Below are positions 34,664 through 42,294 of a DNA stretch of 64,000 nucleotides, one piece after another. The translations under genes were made by a program, and so were the position numbers. The notes below the pieces were generated by a model, which saw nothing but the letters and a program-made list of their open reading frames with translations, made no database searches and was not told the origin of the DNA. Origin of the DNA: 21-14-0-10-47-8 sp966211795 (GTDB lineage: Bacteria; Bdellovibrionota; Bdellovibrionia; Bdellovibrionales; Bdellovibrionaceae); NCBI GenBank assembly GCA_966211795.1, contig CBIHNW010000008.1:1-64000 (forward strand). Reading direction: 5' to 3'. Numbering within the stretch: position 1 is the stretch's first letter; each line of letters starts with the position of its first letter.

Positions 34664-35545
34664 CTAGAAATCGGAATGGTCGAGGGTGGGGCCTGGCCGC
34701 ATTTTCAGTTGCGCTTGTTGATGAGCTAGCTCTTGGGTCAGGTGCTGAATTTCTTTTTCCAACTCTTCGACCGTGTTCGGCAGCTGCACGTCGTCCCAAG
34801 AAATGTGGCTGTTGCCGAAAGACATCAGTTGCGAAATGTTCTGAATGGGGACAAATGCCTTTTCAATTTTTTGCACCAGCGGTTCGGCCTCGGGGAACTG
34901 ATCTCGGATCAGTTGGGTGGCGCTTTCGATGATCTGTAGCGGAGTGTTGGATAAATGCTGTGCGCCCAAAAGAAGATGCGTGAAACGACGCAGTTCCGCC
35001 GCCGACGCTTCGAGCTTGGCTTTTTTCTCGAGCATTTCAAAAAACTGCAGGCGATGTTGGTAAATGAAGCCCGCGCAAACAACAATCGTCAGCGTCAGCC
35101 AGGGCTCCATGTGGCCTAGGTTGGCCTGAAGCTCCGGTGACCAATGAAAAAATTGAAGTGGTGGCGACAGCAGCAGAGCCGCAAAGCTGACATATCCCAC
35201 CCAACGGACCATCGGGGCCTGCAGGGCGATGATTGCCGCCAGCAATTTGATTCCCAAAAAAGGAGCAAAAGTGATGTTGGCGCGAACGAAATATTCGTGA
35301 TTCAGACTGATCATCAAGACGGTTACTAAAATATTGGTGAGATAAATCCATGAAGCCAACTGCGTCGGCTGAGTTTTTCGATACCGCCACATCAGAAGCT
35401 GGCCCGCAATCGCACCCACCAAAATAAAGCACGTGTGCAGCGCGACCGGCGGCGCTTTTTCCTGCAGACCAATGGCCAACAGGGACGAGCAAACGATTCC
35501 ACAAGCGGTCAGCGATTGGGTGGCCCGCCAGATGGAAGAATTCAT
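34664..35545 (-). CDS. Membrane protein with HisKA-like helix but no ATPase domain
   Basis: 293 residues. Six membrane helices (about 10-175) resemble the membrane sensors of bacterial kinases. A coiled coil follows. Then LLLGAQHLSNTPLQIIES (His197) looks like a HisKA phospho-acceptor box, where HLSNTPL matches HExNNPL. The protein then ends in another coiled coil, with none of the N, G1, F or G2 boxes of an HATPase. Its start overlaps the receiver gene stop (ATGA). It could be a phosphotransfer protein, a pseudo-kinase acting with the receiver, or a degenerate kinase. There is no frameshift that would restore an ATPase. Confidence 0.6.
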   Translation of the reverse strand: MNSSIWRATQSLTACGIVCSSLLAIGLQEKAPPVALHTCFILVGAIAGQLLMWRYRKTQPTQLASWIYLTNILVTVLMISLNHEYFVRANITFAPFLGIKLLAAIIALQAPMVRWVGYVSFAALLLSPPLQFFHWSPELQANLGHMEPWLTLTIVVCAGFIYQHRLQFFEMLEKKAKLEASAAELRRFTHLLLGAQHLSNTPLQIIESATQLIRDQFPEAEPLVQKIEKAFVPIQNISQLMSFGNSHISWDDVQLPNTVEELEKEIQHLTQELAHQQAQLKMRPGPTLDHSDF

Positions 35546-35928
35546 GGTTGGGCCTCGGGGGGTGAAAGCCTTTGCGCAAGCGAGTTCAACAATTGCGTCG
35601 AACCAATTGGTTTCTCCCAAATCTGAACTCCGGAATTTGCGGCCTCTTTCATCAAAGGATGAGAATAACCATGTCCCGTTAGAAAATGAATCCAGCCTTG
35701 ATAATGATTTCGGATCAGCCACTCGTAGACATCGATGCCCGAGGGTTGGCGGTGGCCCAAGTCTAGATCCAAAATGACGACTTCACTTTGCAATACATCA
35801 TCAACATGTGCGAGCAGTTCGCCAAAGCTTGCAAGCCCTCGGCACGAGATTTTCAGCCGAGATTCGATCAGGCTGACCATCACTACGCGCAGATCCTCGT
35901 TGTCGTCCAAAAATATGACTCGAGACAT
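35542..35928 (-). CDS. Stand-alone receiver-domain protein
   Basis: 128 residues. AGGA lies 6 bases before the ATG at 35928. Asp8/Asp9, phospho-acceptor Asp54 (VVILDLDLG) and Lys in WEKPIGS are present. No output domain. It is translationally coupled to the HisKA-like membrane protein that follows, suggesting a two-gene signalling unit. Confidence 0.85.
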   Translation of the reverse strand: MSRVIFLDDNEDLRVVMVSLIESRLKISCRGLASFGELLAHVDDVLQSEVVILDLDLGHRQPSGIDVYEWLIRNHYQGWIHFLTGHGYSHPLMKEAANSGVQIWEKPIGSTQLLNSLAQRLSPPEAQP

Positions 35929-36029
35929 CGCATTCCTTTGCTCTGGATCGCTTCGGGAAACGGTCCACCACACTATAGGATGACGTTTTTTTGAGCGTGT
36001 CAAAAAAATATTCTTGCAGCCGGGTGAGC

Positions 36030-37004
36030 TTATTTTCGAGGCTGTCGATCCTGAGCTAAAGCAGAAATTAAACCATCTTTCAGGCCGACTTGGGGAATCA
36101 ACAGCTTTTCGATTCCCGCTTGGCGCAGGACCGTTAAGATCACCAGAGCCGCCGGTAAAATGACATCGGCGCGATCGGGGCGCATTTTCATTTTCTCGAC
36201 TCGATCTTTCATGCTGATTTTTTGCAGTTTCAGAATGATGTCGTTCAATTCTTTAAAGGTCACAAAAGTACGATTGGGAAGATGAAGCAGCAAAGGTTTT
36301 AACTTTCCCAATGTCTCCAGATTGCCCCCGGTGCCGACCGCAAAGTCCAAAGGTTTTCCCGGCGCTTGCGAATGAATGAAGTGCATCAGCGGCTCAAGAA
36401 ATTCACCGATCACCAATTGCAAACGTCCTTCATCCAAACGTCGTTTCTTCATCATCTCGAGCGTGCGAACAGTGCCGAATGGAAAACTTTGGGTTGACGT
36501 CATCATGCCGTTTTCGGTGTAGGTCAGTTCGACGCTGCCGCCGCCGATGTCGATCAAAAGGGCGTGCCGGTTCTCGAGATTGATTTCGCGACGCACGGCT
36601 TGGTGAATGATGCGCGCCTCTTCAACACCGTCGATGATTTCGATGTCGATGTCACTTTTGCGGCGGATCAATTCGACAAAAGCTTTTCGATTGGAGGCTT
36701 CTCGCAGGGCGCTAGTGCCGACCGCCCGGATCTCTTGCACTTTGAATTTTTTGGCGACCTCTTTAAATTTTCTAAAGGTTCGGGCGGACAGTTTTAAATT
36801 CTTTGCCGAAATTTTACCGGTATTGAAAACATCCGCACCCAGGCGAATGGGAAAGCGATATTTTTTGACCAATCTCAATCCAGCGGATGATTGTTCCGCA
36901 ATGACCATGCGAATGGCATTGCTGCCGATGTCGATCGCCGCCAAACAGGTCTTTGCCGAAGAGGTCGCTTTTTTCGCCGCTTTTTTTCCCATGATCGTTA
37001 TCAT
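36030..37004 (-). CDS. Ppx/GppA-family phosphatase
   Basis: About 324 residues from the ATG at 37004; an ATG at 36992 is also possible, and neither has a clear ribosome binding site. ASKHA fold: CLAAIDIGSNAIRMVIAE (phosphate 1 loop), AVGTSALREASNR, and ALLIDIGGGSVELTY (phosphate 2 loop). It contains the catalytic domain only, as in short exopolyphosphatases. Substrate is polyphosphate or pppGpp. It is divergent from phoU, and ppk1 lies 4 kb away, so a role in polyphosphate turnover is likely. Confidence 0.9.
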   Translation of the reverse strand: MITIMGKKAAKKATSSAKTCLAAIDIGSNAIRMVIAEQSSAGLRLVKKYRFPIRLGADVFNTGKISAKNLKLSARTFRKFKEVAKKFKVQEIRAVGTSALREASNRKAFVELIRRKSDIDIEIIDGVEEARIIHQAVRREINLENRHALLIDIGGGSVELTYTENGMMTSTQSFPFGTVRTLEMMKKRRLDEGRLQLVIGEFLEPLMHFIHSQAPGKPLDFAVGTGGNLETLGKLKPLLLHLPNRTFVTFKELNDIILKLQKISMKDRVEKMKMRPDRADVILPAALVILTVLRQAGIEKLLIPQVGLKDGLISALAQDRQPRK

Positions 37005-37117
37005 GCACTTGGTCGCGGGCCCGAGACAAGAATGAATGTCAGGATTTGGTTTTTTTGATTGTATAGGGCTTGCAAAACTCTCTACGATAGAGTGGATTCC
37101 AACATGAAGGGACATTC

Positions 37118-37783
37118 GTGGAAAGACAGGTCGATACACAGATTGATCAGCTGAAAAATTTAATTCTTTCCATGGGAGGGCAGGTCGAAAAAGCATTGGA
37201 CGAAGCCATTCAAGCTTTGATTCATCGCAAACCCGACGCCTTCAAGAAAGTTCATGAAATCGAGACGAAAATCAATCAAGACCACATCAAGGTCGACCAA
37301 GCCTGCATGCATTTTCTCGCCAAGCAGGGGCCGGTCGCGCGGGACCTGCGCTTGATCATCTCGATCATCAAAATCAATTCGGATCTCGAGCGCATGGGTG
37401 ATCAATCGGTGAACATCGCCTACACGGGCAAAGATTATTTGACCCGCCCGCCGATCACGCAAAGCCTGCCGGATATCGAACGGATGTCGACCTTGGCGCG
37501 TAAGATGGTGAAAGGTTCTCTGGACAGTTTTGTTCGCGAGGACGAAAAAGCAGCACAAGAAATTCTTCTCATGGATGACGAAGTGGACACATTGAAATCG
37601 AAAGTCTTCCAGGACAGTTTGGCCTACATCAAAACCAATCCACAGAATGCGGATGCGGCTTTGGATATCATCCTGATCGCGCGAAATCTCGAGCGGTTGG
37701 GGGATCATGCGACCAACATCGCGGAAGACGTCATTTTCGTTTCGACTGGGAAGGACGTTCGACATGGCGGAAAATACTCTTGA
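37118..37783 (+). CDS. phoU: Phosphate signalling protein PhoU
   Basis: 221 residues from a GTG with GAAGGG six bases upstream. Two three-helix repeats with E/DxxxD-type metal motifs (LERMGDQSVNIA and LERLGDHATNIAED) define PhoU. It links the Pst transporter to PhoR and keeps the Pho response off when phosphate is plentiful. It starts a phoU-phoB-phoR operon. No pst genes are in the window. Confidence 0.94.
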   Translation: MERQVDTQIDQLKNLILSMGGQVEKALDEAIQALIHRKPDAFKKVHEIETKINQDHIKVDQACMHFLAKQGPVARDLRLIISIIKINSDLERMGDQSVNIAYTGKDYLTRPPITQSLPDIERMSTLARKMVKGSLDSFVREDEKAAQEILLMDDEVDTLKSKVFQDSLAYIKTNPQNADAALDIILIARNLERLGDHATNIAEDVIFVSTGKDVRHGGKYS

Positions 37784-38480
37784 GAATCAATCAGCGCAGG
37801 TGCTTGTCGTCGAGGACGAGGCGGAGATTGGCGAACTGATTTCGCTCTTGCTTTTACGACAGGGACACCGGGTTCAGCGGTGCACGTCGGCCATCGAAGC
37901 CCTGGAAAGTCTCAAAAAAAATACCTATGACTTGATGGTGCTAGATTGGATGCTTCCGCACATGAGCGGCATCGATCTCTTAAAGCATTACGATCAAGGC
38001 AAAGATAAGAAAATGCCGGTCCTGATGGTCACCGCCAAAGCGGAACCGCAGGACATCGTGCAGGGCCTTGAAGCGGGTGCGGATGATTACATCACCAAGC
38101 CCTTCGAGCCTTCCGTTTTCACCGCGCGAATCAAGGCGTTGCTTCGCCGCCAGCCGCAGAATCCAAATCCACAAAGCCTTGGTCCGGCGGATATTCTGCG
38201 CATTGGCGAATTGCAGATCAACTTGGGTTCTTACGAGGTCACCTGCAAGGGCGAGGCGATTCATCTCACTCCGTCTGAATTTAAAATTCTCAGCACCATG
38301 GCGCAAAGTCGCGGCCGGGTGTTGACCCGCGAATATCTGATCAGCGTCGTGCAGGGCGAAGGAATTTCCGTCACCGGGCGCACCATCGATACGCACGTCT
38401 TCGGTCTTCGCAAAAAGATGGAAGAGTGCAGTGATTGGATCGAAACCATCCGTGGGGTTGGCTACCGGGTGAAGGTCTGA
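37764..38480 (+). CDS. phoB: Phosphate regulon response regulator
   Basis: 238 residues from the ATG at 37764, overlapping phoU by 20 bases. Receiver with Asp61 (MVLDWMLPHMSG) and Lys in TKPFEP. Winged helix about 145-238 with LTPSEFKILSTMA, TIDTHVFGLRKKM and IETIRGVGYRVKV. The name rests on the phoU and phoR neighbours. It would activate Pho regulon promoters; I did not find a Pho box. Confidence 0.92.
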   Translation: MAENTLENQSAQVLVVEDEAEIGELISLLLLRQGHRVQRCTSAIEALESLKKNTYDLMVLDWMLPHMSGIDLLKHYDQGKDKKMPVLMVTAKAEPQDIVQGLEAGADDYITKPFEPSVFTARIKALLRRQPQNPNPQSLGPADILRIGELQINLGSYEVTCKGEAIHLTPSEFKILSTMAQSRGRVLTREYLISVVQGEGISVTGRTIDTHVFGLRKKMEECSDWIETIRGVGYRVKV

Positions 38481-39907
38481 TGCGAGGCTTCTTTCCCTGG
38501 CGTTTATTCTGGAAGCTTTTTTGGACCTTGCTCTTTTTGCTGAATTTGCTTTTTCTGACTTCGCTCGGGATTGCGTCTTACATCATCGATTTTCGTTTTT
38601 ATTCGGCCGAGCCGTTGATCGTGCTTCTGATTTATTTCGTCTTGTCGGTGGCGGTGGCCGCAGCCTTTTCCTACCGTTTCGCCAGCCCCTTGCGCCGAGT
38701 GATCTTATCCGCGCTGCGAATTGCCAATAAAAAACAAACCCCTGACGTCGACGACATGGATGAGATCCTCGAGGAAGAACCGGGCGAATACTTTGAGCTC
38801 GAGATGGCGCTGAATAAAATTCGCCGCAAAATGAAAAAACGCCGAACGCAACTGGCACACGAGCGGGAAGAGACCCAGGCCCTGATGTCGTCTTTGGATG
38901 ACGCCATTTTGTCGGTGGACCTGAATAAGAAAATCAAATTTTTCAATTCACGCTTTGCCAATCAGTTCTTGCAAAGACCGCAGTCCAATCTTTTATCTCA
39001 GGGCGAGCTGATGCCGTTGGCACGCATCTTTCGTGAGCCCGAGCTGTTGCAGGTCTTTCAGCGCACGCTGGACACCGGCGAAACGCAGACGCAAACATTG
39101 AAGCTGGATTCAATCATCGACGGGGAAAGACGATTCTTCGCGGTCAAAGTGTCGCCCCTGCGCGAAGAAAAGCGCCAAGATCTTTACGGTGCGATGGCGC
39201 TTTTTCACGACATCACCGAAATCAAAAAAGCCGATCAGATCCGCATCGAATTCGTGGAAAATGCCTCGCATGAATTGCGCACGCCATTGACCTCGATCAA
39301 AGGATTTGTCGATACCGCCAAAGAAGATTTTCAAACGGGACGGACCGAGCAGCTCGGATATTTCTTAAACGTTATTTCCAAGAGCGTGGATCGCCTGACC
39401 GAACTGGTCGGCGACATGTTGACCTTGTCGGCCCTGGACTCGGGGGCCGCCGTTAAGAAAGAAGAGCTTCGTCCTTACGAGATCACTCAGGATTTGGTCG
39501 AACGCATGTCGGGACTGGCCGAAGAAAAACAAATCGCCATTCAGATCACATCGGAAGCCCACAGTGTCTGGGCGGATGCGCGCAAGGTGGATCAGGTTCT
39601 GACCAATTTGGTGGGGAACGCGATCAAGTACATCCCCGCCGGCGGCAAGATATTCATCCGCTGGGAAGAAGACGATCACCACGTGATTCTGCGCGTGACG
39701 GACAATGGTCCAGGTATTGCGGAAATACACTTGAGCCGGTTGTTCGAGCGGTTCTACCGCATCGACAAGGGCCGATCGCGGGATGTGGGCGGAACGGGCC
39801 TGGGACTGTCGATCGTCAAACACGTCATGCAATCGCATGGCGGCTGCGTGCAGGTGAAAAGCGAAAGCGGACACGGCGCCGAGTTCATTTGTCTTTTTCC
39901 CAAATGA
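38480..39907 (+). CDS. phoR: Phosphate regulon sensor histidine kinase
   Basis: 475 residues, starting within the phoB stop (TGATG) with GAAGG four bases before. Two closely spaced membrane helices (about 8-70) with almost no periplasmic loop, a charged coiled coil, a PAS domain (about 135-245), then HisKA with NASHELRTPLTSI (His264) and HATPase (NLVGNAIKY, DNGPGIA, GGTGLGLSIV). The lack of a periplasmic sensor fits PhoR, which senses through PhoU and Pst. Confidence 0.93.
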   Translation: MRGFFPWRLFWKLFWTLLFLLNLLFLTSLGIASYIIDFRFYSAEPLIVLLIYFVLSVAVAAAFSYRFASPLRRVILSALRIANKKQTPDVDDMDEILEEEPGEYFELEMALNKIRRKMKKRRTQLAHEREETQALMSSLDDAILSVDLNKKIKFFNSRFANQFLQRPQSNLLSQGELMPLARIFREPELLQVFQRTLDTGETQTQTLKLDSIIDGERRFFAVKVSPLREEKRQDLYGAMALFHDITEIKKADQIRIEFVENASHELRTPLTSIKGFVDTAKEDFQTGRTEQLGYFLNVISKSVDRLTELVGDMLTLSALDSGAAVKKEELRPYEITQDLVERMSGLAEEKQIAIQITSEAHSVWADARKVDQVLTNLVGNAIKYIPAGGKIFIRWEEDDHHVILRVTDNGPGIAEIHLSRLFERFYRIDKGRSRDVGGTGLGLSIVKHVMQSHGGCVQVKSESGHGAEFICLFPK

Positions 39908-39927
39908 GCCGCTAAAATAATTTCCAC

Positions 39928-41172
39928 ATGAACTCAAAAAAAGATGTCCTGATCGTAGGTGGCGGAATCATTGGTCTCTCAACTGCCGTGCAATTGGCCA
40001 AAGGTGGCGCACGCGTGACCGTGATCGAAAAGAACAAGATCGGTTACGGCTGCTCGTACGGAAATGCCGGGTGGATGACCCCGTGTTTCGCCTTGCCGCT
40101 GCCGATGCCGGGACTGTTTTTTAAATCTCTCAAGTGGTTGATGAATCCCGATAGCCCGCTGTACATCAAACCCAGCCTGGATCCGGTTCTGTTTAAGTGG
40201 CTGACAAGATTCACGCTGGCGATGAATACGAAACAGGCCGAAGCTGCGACCGAAGCGCTGGTGCTACTTTCGAAAGTCAGTCTGGATATGTACGAAACTT
40301 TGGCTCGCGAATGTCCCGAAATTGGTTTTGAAAAACGCGGTCTCTTGATGGTGGCGCAAAGTCAGGACGGAGTGCGTGCCGCGGTCGAAGAGATGGATCT
40401 GGTTTCCAAACACCAGATTCCGGGCCGTCAACTGAATGCCGATGAGATCCGCGAGCTCGAGCCTTCGTTGCAAGGTCATCTCGAGGGCGGGGTTTACTTT
40501 CCGGCCGAAGCGCATGCTGAACCTTTGAAAGTCGTGCAAGCTTTGGCAAAACAAGCTTTAGCTTTGGGCGTGCAACTGGAAGAAGGCGTCGCGTTTTGTG
40601 GTGCGCGGGTGACCAGTGGAAAAATCGAATTCGTCTGCACCAGTCAGGGCGAACGACGGGCCGATCAATTTGTCTTAGCGACCGGCAGTTGGTCGACGGA
40701 TCTGGCGCGCGAATTGAAACTGTCGGTTCCGATTTTGGGCGGCAAGGGTTACGCGATGATCGTGCCGCCGCTGACTCCGCAACCGAAACACCCGATGATG
40801 TTGATCGAAAAAAAGATCGCGATCACCCCACGAGAAAATACGCTTCGCATCGCCGGCACCTTAGAGCTCGTGAATCAAGACTTTGGCATCACGCAAAGAC
40901 GGGTGAACGCCATCATCCGCGGCGCTCGCGAATTTTTGCCGGTTCCGGAAAAGCTCGATGTGCAAGAGCTGTGGCGCGGCCTGCGTCCGTGTTCACCTGA
41001 TGGTGTTCCTTTGATCGGCTTCACCAAACGAATTTCGAATTTGGCCCTGGCTTGCGGTCACCAAATGCTGGGTCTGCAATCCGGCTTTGGCACCGGCAAA
41101 CTCTTGGCCGATCTGATTCTGCAAGGCCAATCCGAACTGGATCGCAAAGTTTACGATCCCGATCGTTTCTAA
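39928..41172 (+). CDS. DadA-like FAD-dependent D-amino acid dehydrogenase
   Basis: 414 residues. The FAD-binding Rossmann motif VLIVGGGIIGLSTAVQLAKGG is followed by CSYGNAGWMTPCFALPLP, typical of DadA. The C-terminal WRGLRPCSPDGVPLIG and ALACGHQMLGLQSGFGTGK complete the DAO fold. It would oxidise D-amino acids to keto acids with electrons passed to the respiratory chain. For a predator, D-Ala from prey peptidoglycan would be a natural substrate (inference). It lies 20 bases after phoR but without a ribosome binding site. Confidence 0.82.
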   Translation: MNSKKDVLIVGGGIIGLSTAVQLAKGGARVTVIEKNKIGYGCSYGNAGWMTPCFALPLPMPGLFFKSLKWLMNPDSPLYIKPSLDPVLFKWLTRFTLAMNTKQAEAATEALVLLSKVSLDMYETLARECPEIGFEKRGLLMVAQSQDGVRAAVEEMDLVSKHQIPGRQLNADEIRELEPSLQGHLEGGVYFPAEAHAEPLKVVQALAKQALALGVQLEEGVAFCGARVTSGKIEFVCTSQGERRADQFVLATGSWSTDLARELKLSVPILGGKGYAMIVPPLTPQPKHPMMLIEKKIAITPRENTLRIAGTLELVNQDFGITQRRVNAIIRGAREFLPVPEKLDVQELWRGLRPCSPDGVPLIGFTKRISNLALACGHQMLGLQSGFGTGKLLADLILQGQSELDRKVYDPDRF

Positions 41173-41181
41173 GCTCGGTCA

Positions 41182-42294
41182 CTAATGCCTTTGCAGCTCG
41201 GGGAATGTGGTGGTCAGCTCTGGAAAGATCTCCATGATCGCGTCCAGGGCGATGTCCGATCGCTTTAAGAATTCGTCGTTGCTTTTAGCACTTGCAACCC
41301 ATTGGTGAATGGCCGCACCAGCAGCCAATTGCTCCGAGCCACTGCGGCCGGATAGCAAGTCCATGTTATAAAATGGCAATGCCACTTTGAATTGCTGGCC
41401 CAGTTTTTTGAAGCGAATCCATTCATAAAAAAGACGACCCGAACGTCCGTTGCCATCGCTGAAGGGATGAATCGACATAAATGTTTGGTACATCTCAAAT
41501 GGCGTTTGCGAGCTGTTGTCAGAAAAAAGTTTCGAAACCACGGCCCGCAATCCAGCTTGATAGGCTTCTTTTTCTTTTTTCAGTTTGTACTCGCCCGCAT
41601 CGGGATTCATGGCCAACAAGATGTCGGTGGTTTTCGGATCCAGCACCAGCGTCTTGTGACGAATCATTTTTTGGATCGCACCGATGTAAAGGTAAGAGAT
41701 TCCGGTCTGCACATGCGTTCCATCTTTGCTGACATGTCGGTTGTAGGTCAGCAAAAGCGGATTCTGACGAAGCATTTTGTAAGTCTCAAGATCAATCGTC
41801 ATCGATTGCGGATCGTCAGAGGGAACATCGCTGCTCATGACCACATCGTAAATTCGAAAATTCACGGTATGCCCCAGCAAGGTGCTTGCCGCTTTCAGAA
41901 AGTCATCCACGTTATGGATCTGCGCCAAATCAATTTGTCCACGACGAGCCCCAATTTCCGCCGACGCATTCAGGGCGTAATCGAGCGAGGGGATTTCGCT
42001 CAGCTTTTCCCCACGAGCCAACGTCGCGAAGGTGTCGATGCTAAAAAACTGAAGAACGTTCAGGTAAATCGGATTTGCTTCTTTGTTTTCACCCAAGTAG
42101 AGATCTCTGGTTTGTCCAGCTTGCAGGGCCTGACAAATCTGCACCCGAATTTCGCTCGGGGGTGCCAGCGGCACGGAATGAGCAAGGCTTAAAAATTTTG
42201 GGCAGCTGGGCGGCAATTCGTAAGCCGATGCCGAGCTCAGGGCAAAGACAAAGACGGCCGTCAGCAAATTGAATTTCAAAATCTTTTTGATCAT
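41182..42294 (-). CDS. Exported Fic-domain protein with intact catalytic motif
   Basis: 370 residues. The signal peptide MIKKILKFNLLTAVFVFALSSASA gives a mature start at YELPP. The Fic core carries HPFSDGNGRSGR at residues 276-287, matching HxFx(D/E)GNGRxxR with catalytic His276. Fic enzymes transfer AMP (or another nucleotide moiety) to target hydroxyls. I find no (S/T)xxxE(G/N) inhibitory helix. Being exported is unusual and points to action on an outside target such as prey or host protein. It overlaps the upstream gene 42291-44471 (ATGA), and the two share a homologous module (74-370 here, about 406-726 there). Confidence 0.85.
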   Translation of the reverse strand: MIKKILKFNLLTAVFVFALSSASAYELPPSCPKFLSLAHSVPLAPPSEIRVQICQALQAGQTRDLYLGENKEANPIYLNVLQFFSIDTFATLARGEKLSEIPSLDYALNASAEIGARRGQIDLAQIHNVDDFLKAASTLLGHTVNFRIYDVVMSSDVPSDDPQSMTIDLETYKMLRQNPLLLTYNRHVSKDGTHVQTGISYLYIGAIQKMIRHKTLVLDPKTTDILLAMNPDAGEYKLKKEKEAYQAGLRAVVSKLFSDNSSQTPFEMYQTFMSIHPFSDGNGRSGRLFYEWIRFKKLGQQFKVALPFYNMDLLSGRSGSEQLAAGAAIHQWVASAKSNDEFLKRSDIALDAIMEIFPELTTTFPELQRH

